A stretch of DNA of 64,000 nucleotides from Buttiauxella massiliensis (GTDB lineage: Bacteria; Pseudomonadota; Gammaproteobacteria; Enterobacterales; Enterobacteriaceae), in the NCBI RefSeq assembly GCF_902500225.1, contig NZ_LR722649.1, forward strand, positions 124,001 to 188,000. The letters are read 5' to 3'. Both the position numbers and the translations under genes were made by a program. Shown piece by piece: positions 47,818 through 57,815 of the stretch. Each line of letters opens with the position of its first letter. Positions within the stretch are counted from its first letter, which is position 1. The notes below the pieces were generated by a model that did no database searches, was not told the origin of the DNA, and worked only from the letters and a program-made list of their open reading frames with translations.

Positions 47818-48753
47818 TTAAACCCGCACCACCATCTCCAGAGCATCGCTATCCTGTAACCAGTCACGTGTATTAATCCGTAGCATCTCCATAAAGGTAT
47901 TTCCAGCCGTTGAGAGACGAGCGATATTGGGGCACAAAATGCAGATGCTGCTGGCGGGAAGCACTTCGCGTAGCACCAGCGGACGCAGGTTCGGGCTGTA
48001 GCCGGGAAAGCGCAGACGCACTGACGTCCACATACTTACCGCATCCGTCTGTTCCATCATACGGGCCATAATCCACGGCGATGAGCAGTGAATAATGTTT
48101 TGCGGTAGCGGTAGGTTATAACGACGAAAAACTTGCCCAAGAATCGAATGCTCACCGGGTTCGTCCCAGTCCAGCCACGGGTAATCCATCAATTTCTTCA
48201 AAGAGGTGGTGTGCGTTACGGGGTGCTTAATTCCGGCAATCACTGTGTTGCTCAAAGCGTATAGCGTTTCGTAATACATACCGTTTTGCACCGCATTGCT
48301 GGCGGTGGTTATCACTGCAATATCCAGTCGCTGGTTCTCAAGCGCGTCGTGAATTTGCTGCGGGCGGCCTTCCATTACGATGAGTTTCACGCCGGGATAA
48401 CGCGCCTGAAATTGAATCAGCGTGTTGGTAAATGGCCCGTAGGATGCGGCAGAAGTAAAACCTACCCGTAACTGGCGCATGGCTTTGCCAAGCAGATTGT
48501 CGATTTCATCCCGTGCCTGATGTAGCGAACGATCGATGTCCCGTGCATGGCGCAGCAAAACCTGCCCATACTCATTTAATGTTACGCCGCGTGATGAGCG
48601 TTGCAGAATCGGCATGCCGATTTCAGCTTCCATTTCCTGAATTGTTTTAGAAATGGCAGGTTGTGTGAGGTGTAACGCCTTTGCCGCTTTACCGATGCTG
48701 CCTTGCGCGGCAACTTCCAACAAAATATCTAACTGATTTAGTTTGATTTTCAA
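47818..48753 (-). CDS. LysR-family transcriptional regulator
   Basis: Regulator of 311 residues: winged helix-turn-helix (1-62; LLEVAAQGSIGKAAKALHLTQ, PAISKTIQEMEAEIG), then a ligand-binding domain. The start is the TTG at 48753; it gives the standard LysR N-terminus four residues before LNQLD, and no ATG is suitably placed. Divergent from the MHS symporter and amidohydrolase genes, so very likely their activator in response to the transported compound or its product. Effector unknown; nearest well-known relatives are CbbR/GltC-like aromatic or amino-acid regulators, but I do not assign one. Confidence 0.88.
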   Translation of the reverse strand: MKIKLNQLDILLEVAAQGSIGKAAKALHLTQPAISKTIQEMEAEIGMPILQRSSRGVTLNEYGQVLLRHARDIDRSLHQARDEIDNLLGKAMRQLRVGFTSAASYGPFTNTLIQFQARYPGVKLIVMEGRPQQIHDALENQRLDIAVITTASNAVQNGMYYETLYALSNTVIAGIKHPVTHTTSLKKLMDYPWLDWDEPGEHSILGQVFRRYNLPLPQNIIHCSSPWIMARMMEQTDAVSMWTSVRLRFPGYSPNLRPLVLREVLPASSICILCPNIARLSTAGNTFMEMLRINTRDWLQDSDALEMVVRV

Positions 48754-48926
48754 TTTTCCGTCCCGCCAGAATCATCACCGTGGTGCAAAATTTGCTCTCT
48801 TACAATACAAATAAGATAACCAAAGGCATAACTAATTTTTATGATTGTAATGTTCTTTTTTTATGCAGATAGTTAAAACAACCCCTCCCAGTTGTTTACA
48901 TCTGAGTAACAAAGAAGGACGTGAGC
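48754..48926. promoter_or_regulatory. Divergent LysR-MHS symporter control region
   Basis: Arms TTACAAT (48800-48806) and ATTGTAA (48844-48850) form a spaced inverted repeat in an AT-rich stretch, a candidate for LysR binding. The ribosome-binding sequence AAGGA for the symporter ATG at 48927 is at 48915-48919. Promoter elements were not resolved. Confidence 0.4.
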
Positions 48927-50261
48927 ATGAAACAGCGTGTCAGCTATGCCCAGGTGGATGCCGAGATGTCAGCCTCGCTTCCGTATGATGCGCCGTTGGT
49001 CCCGGAGCGCGCTAACGCTAAGTCGTTGGTGGCAGTTACTCTCGGCAATGGCCTCGAGATTTACGACTTTGCGGTTTACAGCTTTTTCTCGGTGATCATT
49101 GGTCATCTCTTTTTCCCAAGCTCCAATGACTACACCTCGTTACTGCTGGCGGTGGGGACCTTTGGGGTTGGATTTGTGATGCGCCCACTAGGTAGCATGG
49201 TGTTAGGGAGCTATGCCGACAAACATGGACGTAAATCGGCGATGACGCTGATCCTCGGGCTCATGTCCCTGGGGGTAATGATGGTGGCCTTTGCGCCGAC
49301 CTATAACCAGGCGGGGATCTTAGCTCCTGTCGTATTGGTTGCCGGGCGCATGCTGCAGGGTTTCTCTGCAGGCGGGGAAGTAGGGGCTGCGACCTCATGG
49401 TTGATGGAAGCCGGGGACAAATCTCGTCGCGGCGCGCGTGTCAGCTGGCAGATGACAAGCCAGGGCGGGGCGGCACTTTTTGGTGCGGCGATGGGCGCGG
49501 GCTTAAGCCATGTCCTGAGCGAGCAGCAGCTTTACGACTGGGGCTGGCGCATCCCGTTTATTGTTGGCCTGGCGATTATGCCGATTGGCTTGTATATCCG
49601 CCGCCAGCTTGCTGAAACTCACACTGTGACGCCAACCATTAGCGCAGAAAGCCCGACTCTCACATTATGGCGTGAACACCGCCGCGCTTTGTTACTGGGC
49701 ATTTTGCTGGTGATGAAAGGCACCACTACGTTTTACATCATCATCTACTACATGCCCGCTTATATGGTTAACACGCTGCATATGCCTGCCAGCACGTCGT
49801 GGTGGGTGAGTTTGACGGCGGCGGCATTAACGCTGGTGGTGCCATTCTTCGGTGGCAAGCTGGCAGATAGATTACCTAAGCGCAAACCGATTTTGATCGC
49901 CTGCGCATTAGGATCGTTCGCCCTGATCTGGCCGATCTTTGCCACCATTCTGCACGGTGCGCCGCTCGGTATTACCCTGGCGCTGATTGCTGTGGATCAG
50001 ATCCTCGCCAATATCAGTTCCGCCGCCTTTTTCTTGTTGATCCTCGAAGCCTTCCCGAAAGCGGTTCGTGCTTCTGGTATGGCTATGGTTTATGCCATTG
50101 GTGTCACGCTGTTTGGGGGATTCGCGCAATTGATCGTGACCTGGCTGTTAAAAGTCACCGGGCAACCGATGGCTCCGGCCTGGTATTTGATGTTCTGCGC
50201 GGTAGTGACATTCGGTGCATTGATTGCCTGGCATGAACGCAAAACTTTCTGTGATGAATAA
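48927..50261 (+). CDS. MFS transporter of the metabolite:H+ symporter (MHS) family
   Basis: Inner-membrane proton symporter of 444 residues with about twelve helices. MHS motifs are clear: GNGLEIYDFAVYSFFS in helix 1, GSYADKHGRKSAM and GRMLQGFSAGGEVGAATSWL. This family carries organic acids such as citrate, shikimate or alpha-ketoglutarate as well as betaines; the substrate here is unknown. The amidohydrolase gene follows after 14 bases, so the symporter probably brings in an N-acyl amino acid or similar amide. The ATG at 48927 has the best ribosome-binding spacing; a GTG six bases earlier is less likely. Confidence 0.87.
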   Translation: MKQRVSYAQVDAEMSASLPYDAPLVPERANAKSLVAVTLGNGLEIYDFAVYSFFSVIIGHLFFPSSNDYTSLLLAVGTFGVGFVMRPLGSMVLGSYADKHGRKSAMTLILGLMSLGVMMVAFAPTYNQAGILAPVVLVAGRMLQGFSAGGEVGAATSWLMEAGDKSRRGARVSWQMTSQGGAALFGAAMGAGLSHVLSEQQLYDWGWRIPFIVGLAIMPIGLYIRRQLAETHTVTPTISAESPTLTLWREHRRALLLGILLVMKGTTTFYIIIYYMPAYMVNTLHMPASTSWWVSLTAAALTLVVPFFGGKLADRLPKRKPILIACALGSFALIWPIFATILHGAPLGITLALIAVDQILANISSAAFFLLILEAFPKAVRASGMAMVYAIGVTLFGGFAQLIVTWLLKVTGQPMAPAWYLMFCAVVTFGALIAWHERKTFCDE

Positions 50262-50275
50262 AAAGGAATAACCCT

Positions 50276-51442
50276 ATGCTGATTAAAGAAATTCTCGACC
50301 ACGAAGAAGAGATGATTGCTATCCGCCGTGATTTTCATCAACACCCGGAATTAGGTTTTGAGGAGTTCCGCACCAGCGATCGTATCGCCCAGTTGCTGAC
50401 GGGATGGGGTTACGAGGTGCATCGCGGCCTGGGCGGAACAGGCGTGGTAGGGACGTTAAAAGTCGGGAATGGCGGTAAGCGTCTGGGGATCCGTGCCGAT
50501 ATGGATGCACTGCCGATGCAGGAGCAAACTGGGTTGCCGTGGGCGAGCGTGAACGAGGGGAAAATGCACGCTTGCGGGCATGATGGGCACTGCGCGATTT
50601 TGCTGTCGGCGGCACGGTATCTGGCAGAACACCGCCCGTTAAACGGCACGCTGCACCTGATTTTCCAACCGTCGGAAGAGTCCATCGGTGGGGCTAAGCG
50701 CATGATTGATGATGGCTTATTTAAGCTATTCCCTTGTGATGCGGTATTTGGTCTGCACAACTTCCCATTGCTGCCTGCGGGTGAGATCGCCACCAAACCC
50801 GGTGCCTTGATGGCCTCGTCAGACAGCATGACGATCACTCTTGAAGGCAAAGGCGGGCACGGATCGATGCCTGAACATTGCATTGATCCTACCGTTGCCG
50901 GGGCCTCGATCGTGATGGCTTTGCAAACCATTGTTTCGCGCAATGTTGATCCGCAGGATTCAGCGGTTGTGACCGTAGGGAGCCTGCAAAGCGGCACCAC
51001 GCATAACATTATCCCGCACAGCGCGGTGCTGAAACTGAATATGCGTACTTTCAAAGCTGAAGTACGTGAGGCGGTAAAGCAGCGTATTGATAAATTGGTG
51101 CACGCTCAGGCGGAAAGCTTCGGAGTGAAGGCGTCAATCGCGGTGGACTTCGGCTACCCGGTGACGGTGAATGATCCTCAACAAACCGAGTTTGCCTTGC
51201 AGATAGCACGCGACGTTTTTGGATCCGATAAAGTTGCCGATCCTGCGCAGGTGAAAAGTGCGATGGGCAGTGAAGACTTTTCATTCATGCTTGAAGAAGT
51301 TCCGGGCTGCTATTTATGGCTTGGTACCGCAACCGGCAATAATGATTACTCGGTTCACCATCCTTTGTATCAGTTTAACGATGCCTGCATTTCGGGTGGC
51401 GCGACATATTGGGTCAAACTGACGGAATCATTCTTACGTTAA
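50276..51442 (+). CDS. M20-family amidohydrolase (hippurate hydrolase-like)
   Basis: Zinc/manganese aminoacylase-type hydrolase that splits N-acyl amino acids or amino-acid conjugates, probably in the cytoplasm. It is 388 residues. Metal ligands: C100 and H102 in HACGHDGH, catalytic E134 and metal E135 in PSEES, H161 in GLHNFP and a C-terminal H in SVHHPLYQFND. The lid/dimerisation domain lies about 180-295 (GKGGHGSMPE). Partner of the upstream symporter, with which it forms an uptake-and-cleavage pair. Exact substrate cannot be read. Confidence 0.9.
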   Translation: MLIKEILDHEEEMIAIRRDFHQHPELGFEEFRTSDRIAQLLTGWGYEVHRGLGGTGVVGTLKVGNGGKRLGIRADMDALPMQEQTGLPWASVNEGKMHACGHDGHCAILLSAARYLAEHRPLNGTLHLIFQPSEESIGGAKRMIDDGLFKLFPCDAVFGLHNFPLLPAGEIATKPGALMASSDSMTITLEGKGGHGSMPEHCIDPTVAGASIVMALQTIVSRNVDPQDSAVVTVGSLQSGTTHNIIPHSAVLKLNMRTFKAEVREAVKQRIDKLVHAQAESFGVKASIAVDFGYPVTVNDPQQTEFALQIARDVFGSDKVADPAQVKSAMGSEDFSFMLEEVPGCYLWLGTATGNNDYSVHHPLYQFNDACISGGATYWVKLTESFLR

Positions 51443-51453
51443 ATTCCCAGCCC

Positions 51454-51480
51454 TCATCCTGCGTAAAGCAGGGTGAGGGT
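51454..51480. repeat. CCCTC-type hairpin after the amidohydrolase gene
   Basis: CCCTCATCCTGC and GCAGGGTGAGGG around GTAAA-type loop bases, one mismatch in the arms. It is similar in composition to the hairpins at 11013 and 31074. No T-run follows, so it may be a stabilising repeat or partial terminator. Confidence 0.6.
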
Positions 51481-51561
51481 GCCATTAAATTACGACTTTC
51501 TGCTGACGGTGAATAACCCTGGGTTTTCTAGACTGAAAGAAAACGTGTGTCGAGGTTTAAC

Positions 51562-52578
51562 ATGTCCTGGCAGCCTTTTCTCTCAGTGATCCCAGGCTCT
51601 GTACCTGCGGATCTGGCCATTAAACATATCTCTTACAGTGATATAAGCGATAGCTGGCCGATGAAAGATCAGGTTTTAGAGCAGATTGATGATATCAACC
51701 AGCAGTTAGAAGTTGATCCGACACTCGAAGCCCCGGAAATTTTTCTGGATGGCCAGGGAATGCGACGGATACGCTACCGAAATAAGCTGTCAGAACAAGC
51801 CTTTATAAATCGCCCCGCACTCGAAGAGTGGCGTTGCCAGTTGGTTCCTACCGCTCTTTCACTATGGTCTGTGCAGCATCCGCTTGCCGAGCGCCTGATA
51901 AGCGGAAGGGAAATAGATAGCAACAGCCGGGCATGGTTTATACATGCCAATGATGCTCAAGGTGTTCGTTCACGAGCGAAAGTGATGTCGGCGATTGCTG
52001 ATGTGTATATCAATAATCATGTTACAGGCAACTGGATAAGTCTTGCCTGTGGTGCAGCGGTACCCGTTCTCCGAGCATTGCGTGGTGCGAAATTACGCGC
52101 GCAGAAATTCACTATATTGCTGGTTGATCACGACAGGCAGTCGCTGAAATTTGCCCGTGGACTTGCGACGCAATATGGCCTGGTGGAAGGGCATCATTTT
52201 CAGCTGTTAATGAGGAATTTATTCGACCGGATGATTTTCAGTGACAAGCTGGTTCAGGAACTGGGTGAACAATCAGCTGAGCTCGTTGATGGTCTGGGGA
52301 TTTTCGAATATTTTTCGACATCTGAAGCGGTGAGTTTTATTCGCCATGCATTGCGCTTAGTTAAACCAGGCGGCGTGTTGATTATTTCCAATATGCTGAC
52401 TACTAGCCCGCAGCTTGCCTTTTTATTGCGCTGTATCGGCTGGCCAACACTCTATCCGCGCACATTGCCTGAGCTAAGAGATATTATTATTGCAGCGGGT
52501 GTCGATTTGAAAAATGTCACCGTTACGTTACCCAGTGATGGTGTCTATGCGGTGCTGGAAATCAATGTGAAATCCTGA
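51562..52578 (+). CDS. Class I SAM-dependent methyltransferase-like protein
   Basis: I do not recognise the gene. It encodes 338 residues from the ATG at 51562 (GAGG six bases upstream; an in-frame GTG at 51547 is weaker). The C-terminal two thirds look like a Rossmann methyltransferase: glycine-poor motif I WISLACGAAVPVLRAL (about 161-176), acidic motif LLVDHDRQSLKFA (about 191-203), motif LVDGLGIFEYF, then LKPGG-type RLVKPGGVLIISNML. The first ~120 residues have no evident domain. No membrane segments. Substrate unknown; a degenerate, non-catalytic fold is also possible. Lies between the amidohydrolase cassette and yjjA, facing yjjA. Confidence 0.65.
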   Translation: MSWQPFLSVIPGSVPADLAIKHISYSDISDSWPMKDQVLEQIDDINQQLEVDPTLEAPEIFLDGQGMRRIRYRNKLSEQAFINRPALEEWRCQLVPTALSLWSVQHPLAERLISGREIDSNSRAWFIHANDAQGVRSRAKVMSAIADVYINNHVTGNWISLACGAAVPVLRALRGAKLRAQKFTILLVDHDRQSLKFARGLATQYGLVEGHHFQLLMRNLFDRMIFSDKLVQELGEQSAELVDGLGIFEYFSTSEAVSFIRHALRLVKPGGVLIISNMLTTSPQLAFLLRCIGWPTLYPRTLPELRDIIIAAGVDLKNVTVTLPSDGVYAVLEINVKS

Positions 52579-52580
52579 AT

Positions 52581-52603
52581 CTGCCCCCGGTATCAGGGGG
52601 CAG
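52581..52603. terminator. Hairpin between the methyltransferase gene and yjjA
   Basis: Perfect 8-base arms CTGCCCCC (52581-52588) and GGGGGCAG (52596-52603) between convergent stops. Flanked by GTTATCT on the right and ATTCAGG on the left, so only weak T-tracts. Confidence 0.7.
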
Positions 52604-52612
52604 GTTATCTGA

Positions 52613-53116
52613 TTAAGACAGATAATTTACGCCTTGCTTCAGAACAAAATCACATGCCTGAGTTTTCACTTTTTCTGCCAGCGGTGAATTACCGATGGTT
52701 TTCAGATCCAATTGCTGGCCTTTGCCGGTGTTCAGCAAGCCCATCAAACCCTGAGTATAATCTTCTGGTGGAGTTTGCTTTGTGCCGCTATCTAAACCTA
52801 ATTTATCCATCAACTGATTTTTGATGTTTTCAGGGTTGGTTGCTGATACCAGTTTGTTCTTCATGCAGTACTGCAAAATACCTGCCGCATTCGTCATGCT
52901 GTCTGAACTCAGGGCTTTAGTGCCGCCGCCGAGCAGGCTGGTCAATGACGCCATAGAGTTGCCGGTTGTTCCGGTGCTACCGCTGGAGGTGGTGGTTTTG
53001 CTTAACTCTGTTGCCGCGCTGGAGAGTTGATCTTGCCAGCTTGATGCCATCGCCTGGCCGGTAAATACGGACGTTACCAGCGACAGAGCGCATATAATAC
53101 GATTGCTTGCTTTCAT
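52613..53116 (-). CDS. yjjA: YjjA family protein (DUF2501)
   Basis: Secreted or periplasmic protein of unknown function, 167 residues. Signal peptide MKASNRIICALSLVTSVFTG with a likely cut after AMA (about 24). The middle is rich in S, T and G (SKTTTSSGSTGTTGNS), then the conserved CMKNKLVSATNPENIKNQLM. Two cysteines could form a disulphide in the periplasm. Orthologue of E. coli YjjA, which there lies next to dnaC. Confidence 0.9.
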   Translation of the reverse strand: MKASNRIICALSLVTSVFTGQAMASSWQDQLSSAATELSKTTTSSGSTGTTGNSMASLTSLLGGGTKALSSDSMTNAAGILQYCMKNKLVSATNPENIKNQLMDKLGLDSGTKQTPPEDYTQGLMGLLNTGKGQQLDLKTIGNSPLAEKVKTQACDFVLKQGVNYLS

Positions 53117-53231
53117 CTTTTATACTCTTTTTCGATAACCTGCATTGCAGGAGAATTTCCGCCGAGTATACCGCTTTCTCTGGGCCTGTTGAGGTTCGGA
53201 GAGTTCTTAAAGCATCCAAAAATACGGTTAT

Positions 53232-53873
53232 TTACGGCCCGATGTAGCGCAGTACCACTTTTACCGCCATTTCACGGTAATGGCTGGTGCTGTCAGTCGG
53301 TTCAGCTCCGTCTTCAAAGAAGTTGGAGAAGGTATAGCTGTTAGCAACATGGTAGAAACTGAAGCTACTGATCAGGCGGTGAACGTCTTTGGCGCAAACC
53401 TGCTTATTGAACAGCTGTTTTTCTTGCCCGCGGGTTAACACATCTTCCAGTAATTCCAGTGCGCTGCGGTTAATTTCGCGCAGGTAAGCGGACTCTTTTA
53501 CGAAACGCCCGCGCTGCATGTTTTCCATACAGATGATGCGAATAAAATCTGGGTGCGTGGCATGGAAATCAAATGTCCATTCCACCAGTTCCACCATTGC
53601 TTCGACGGGCGGCTGGTCTGAAAGATTGAGCTTGCGCTCACAGCTACGAATTTGGGTATACACATACTCAAGCACTTGAACATACAGCAGCTCTTTGCTT
53701 TTGAAGTGATATACGACCATCCGCTTTGTGGTGTTGGCTTTCTCGGCAATCTGTTCCATGCGTGCGCCGTTAAGGCCAAATTCAGCGAACAAACTAATGG
53801 CGCTGAAGAAAATCTTTTCTTTCAGACTGGCGTCATCAAAACGCTCAGGAAGATAAATTTCGTGGGTTTCCAC
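53232..53873 (-). CDS. TetR/AcrR-family transcriptional regulator
   Basis: Regulator of 213 residues. N-terminal TetR helix-turn-helix about 16-62 (AISLFAEFGLNGARMEQIA, TTKRMVVYHFKSKELLY), followed by an all-helical ligand domain. The start chosen is the GTG at 53873, six bases after AAGGAG; an ATG at 53927 has no ribosome-binding sequence and lies inside an inverted repeat. Occupies the place between yjjA and yjjB where E. coli has dnaT-dnaC. Target genes are unknown; itself or yjjBP upstream on the same strand are candidates. Confidence 0.85.
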   Translation of the reverse strand: METHEIYLPERFDDASLKEKIFFSAISLFAEFGLNGARMEQIAEKANTTKRMVVYHFKSKELLYVQVLEYVYTQIRSCERKLNLSDQPPVEAMVELVEWTFDFHATHPDFIRIICMENMQRGRFVKESAYLREINRSALELLEDVLTRGQEKQLFNKQVCAKDVHRLISSFSFYHVANSYTFSNFFEDGAEPTDSTSHYREMAVKVVLRYIGP

Positions 53874-53883
53874 GCAAGGCTCC

Positions 53884-53930
53884 TTAATGTCATCAGACCG
53901 CGGGTAACAGACCTGGCCTGATGACATTAA
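53884..53930. promoter_or_regulatory. Perfect 13-base inverted repeat next to the TetR gene start
   Basis: TTAATGTCATCAG (53884-53896) and CTGATGACATTAA (53918-53930) with a 21-base spacer, ending directly at the ribosome-binding sequence AAGGAG of the TetR gene. It has no T-run. Either an operator for the regulator itself or an RNA stem controlling access to the ribosome-binding site. Confidence 0.6.
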
Positions 53931-53982
53931 AACAAGTTTACGTGGGCAAAGCACTGATGAGTTAGCGAAGCCCTGAAACACA

Positions 53983-54456
53983 TCACACTCGCGGGTGTTT
54001 ACGGTAAAGCCACAGGCCAGGAATAGATAAGCCAATCGACAATGCGCCGAGGATAAACGAGGCCTTCAGGAAGTTGGTGAGCAGTTGAATCATGAGGTCT
54101 TCGGTGTAACCAAAGTGGCTGAGTTTCACCGCTGAAATCATTGCGGTGTAGGCAGAAATTCCTGGGAACATGGGAATTACCGCAGCCACGGTGAACACTT
54201 TAGGATGCGCCAGGTACCAACGCGACCACTGTATTCCAATCGTGCCTATCAGAAGGGAGGCGATAAACGTACTCCATTCTATGTTCATACCCGCCGCCAT
54301 CATTGCCATTCGGGAACCGTGGCCAATCGCGCCGAGCAGAGCGCAGTAAGGCAAAGCACGTTGCGGGACGTTAAACACCAGGGCAAAGCCGAGTGCGGGA
54401 ATCGCCGCAAGCACCATGTCTTGTAGCAACGCCAGTAAAAAATCGATTATTCCCAT
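53983..54456 (-). CDS. yjjB: YjjB, ThrE-type transporter subunit
   Basis: Small membrane protein of 157 residues, the E. coli length, corresponding to the second half of the ThrE threonine/serine exporter fold (DUF3815); about four to five helices. With YjjP it is reported to export succinate in E. coli (known). The ATG at 54456 ([13 protein letters not shown]) matches the family; a longer in-frame start is not used. Overlaps the end of yjjP by 10 bases, which fits coupled synthesis of the two halves. Confidence 0.94.
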   Translation of the reverse strand: MGIIDFLLALLQDMVLAAIPALGFALVFNVPQRALPYCALLGAIGHGSRMAMMAAGMNIEWSTFIASLLIGTIGIQWSRWYLAHPKVFTVAAVIPMFPGISAYTAMISAVKLSHFGYTEDLMIQLLTNFLKASFILGALSIGLSIPGLWLYRKHPRV

Positions 54457-55223
54457 CCGCGCAGCCCCCATAGTGACATGGCCATCACGACACCAATACA
54501 GGTAGCAAGCGTTAGTAGGCTCGCCATCGCCCATCTTGCGAGCCCCGTGTTGACGTGACCTTTAAACATATCGGCCACGGCGTTAATCAGCGGAAAGCCC
54601 GGCACCAGCAGCAGCACGCTTGCCGCCATGGCAATATTGGATGTCGTGGCAAATGGGCCTTTGGCAATGAGTAACCCAGAAATTGTGGTGGCAACAAACG
54701 CCGTAATGCAGAAATTAATTTGCGGGTGTAGATGGCGTGCGGTAAACACCAGGCGAACATACATCGCTACAGAGCTGGCAAGAAAGGCGACGAAGGCACC
54801 ATCCCAACCGCCTTTATTTAGCTTACAGAAGCAGCCACAAGATAGGCCAACCATCAGCACCACTAACCAACGTGGATAGCGCAGCGGTTTTATATGCGTA
54901 AAACGTTTCAAAACATCTTTATGATCCAGAAGCTTATGCTCGGCCATGATCACTATGTGTTGCACTTCTGTCACCACATGCATGTTGATGCCGCGGTCAG
55001 TGTTTTTACGCGTGGTGGTAAGGCACTGATTATCTTTTATGGTGCTTAGCACAATAGCATTTGCTGAAATTGAGCTTTCAACGCTATCCATACCTAAGGC
55101 AATGCCCAGGCGACAGGAAAGTTCTTCTACCAGTGCGCTTTCGGCACCATGTTGCAGCAAAAAAAGCCCACACTGGATGCAAAGGCGAGTCACGTCCCGT
55201 TGCGTGTTTACATCTTCCGACAT
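54447..55223 (-). CDS. yjjP: YjjP, ThrE-type transporter subunit
   Basis: Partner of YjjB, 258 residues. The soluble N-terminal region (1-115; [19 protein letters not shown]) is the DUF1212 domain, followed by about five membrane helices ending WGLRGWE. Together the two proteins cover the full ThrE fold. First gene of the yjjPB operon. The promoter should be in the 301-base gap facing pobA. Confidence 0.94.
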   Translation of the reverse strand: MSEDVNTQRDVTRLCIQCGLFLLQHGAESALVEELSCRLGIALGMDSVESSISANAIVLSTIKDNQCLTTTRKNTDRGINMHVVTEVQHIVIMAEHKLLDHKDVLKRFTHIKPLRYPRWLVVLMVGLSCGCFCKLNKGGWDGAFVAFLASSVAMYVRLVFTARHLHPQINFCITAFVATTISGLLIAKGPFATTSNIAMAASVLLLVPGFPLINAVADMFKGHVNTGLARWAMASLLTLATCIGVVMAMSLWGLRGWE

Positions 55224-56709
<1,486 letters not shown>

Positions 56710-56754
56710 CCTATACTTTCGGCATTGAATTTGATCATCATGAAAGAGGATGTC

Positions 56755-57633
56755 ATGGCCCAGAACACCAGTATTCCGGTATTCAAACTTTATGGTGAAA
56801 GCCGGAACTGGCCTGCATCTGATTTGCTGCATTGCGAGTCTATCCACAGCCGTAGTAGCCTTTATGAATGGCATATTCGTACGCATCAACATGCGGATTT
56901 AGTTCAACTGCTTTATTTGCGTAAAGGACAGGTGGAGATAGACATTGAGGGCTGTACTCACCACGTGACGCATGCCTGTATTCAAGTTGTTCCAGCCTTA
57001 TGCGTGCATGGTTTTAAATTTTCGCCCGGAGCACAGGGCTATTCGCTGTCTTTTTCAGCGCCTTTAATAACGCAGTTTGAACAACAGTTTGGTCGCCCTT
57101 TGCAGGTGCTCTCACAAGCAACCTGCCTACCGGTGAAAGGCTCTCGCAGGCAAATTAATACTCTGTTTAGCACTCTGCAAAGTGAGTATGAGGGTCAGGG
57201 TGAAGCGCGCGATATGATGTTGCATTCACTGATTAGCGCTTTGCTGGTTTGGCTTAATCGACAATGTACTCCACCCCCGAGTGGCAGTTCGCGTGTTGAG
57301 CGAAAACGCTCAGTGATTAATCAGTTTAACCAACTTGTTGAACGACATTATCGTGAGCAACTTTCGGTAACGCATTATGCAAGTGCCGTAGGGCTATCCA
57401 GTGTGCATTTAAATAATCTGTGCCATGAGTTTTATGGCTACAGCGCACTAAACGTATTGCATCAAAGGCTGTTGCTTGAAGCTCGACGCAGTTTGCTCTA
57501 CACCAGCATGACAGTTAGTCAAATATCTGATTATCTTGGTTTTAGTGACTCAACTTACTTTTCACGTTTTTTCCGCCGCCATATGGCAACTACGCCAAAA
57601 GATTTTCGTAACCATCCCATTCGGGATCTTTAA
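56755..57633 (+). CDS. AraC-family regulator, probable activator of pobA (PobR-type)
   Basis: Regulator of 292 residues: N-terminal cupin-like sensing domain (HTHQHADLVQLLYLRKGQVE-like segment about 40-60) and a C-terminal AraC double helix-turn-helix (about 195-285; HYASAVGLSSVHLNNLCHEF, ISDYLGFSDSTYFSRFFRR). AraC-type PobR/PobC proteins control pobA in several bacteria (known), and the position directly after pobA on the same strand supports that role here. The ATG at 56755 follows AGAGGA; an ATG 15 bases upstream has no such sequence. Confidence 0.88.
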   Translation: MAQNTSIPVFKLYGESRNWPASDLLHCESIHSRSSLYEWHIRTHQHADLVQLLYLRKGQVEIDIEGCTHHVTHACIQVVPALCVHGFKFSPGAQGYSLSFSAPLITQFEQQFGRPLQVLSQATCLPVKGSRRQINTLFSTLQSEYEGQGEARDMMLHSLISALLVWLNRQCTPPPSGSSRVERKRSVINQFNQLVERHYREQLSVTHYASAVGLSSVHLNNLCHEFYGYSALNVLHQRLLLEARRSLLYTSMTVSQISDYLGFSDSTYFSRFFRRHMATTPKDFRNHPIRDL

Positions 57634-57815
57634 GTCGGCATCCTGTTTTACAGTAATTATTTATATTAACTTATTGTTTTTCTTTCATTACTCTATTGGT
57701 TTTTTTATAAATATAATGGTGGGAATGCTATTTAAATTGGCATTGTTTGTTGGTTTTCATGTATATCTAATATCCTTTCTTTTTTGTTTTTTGATATATA
57801 GATCAAGGGAATGAT

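Noticed and set aside
53874-54035. Longer TetR protein starting at 53927 or 54035.
   Set aside because: These starts lack ribosome-binding sequences, run through the inverted repeat and, for the longest, overlap yjjB; the TetR fold begins soon after the GTG at 53873.
57536-57814. A 92-codon hydrophobic frame overlapping the end of the AraC regulator gene and filling the gap before yjjQ.
   Set aside because: The hydrophobicity follows from AT-rich sequence, it starts inside the regulator gene in another frame and no ribosome-binding sequence is present.
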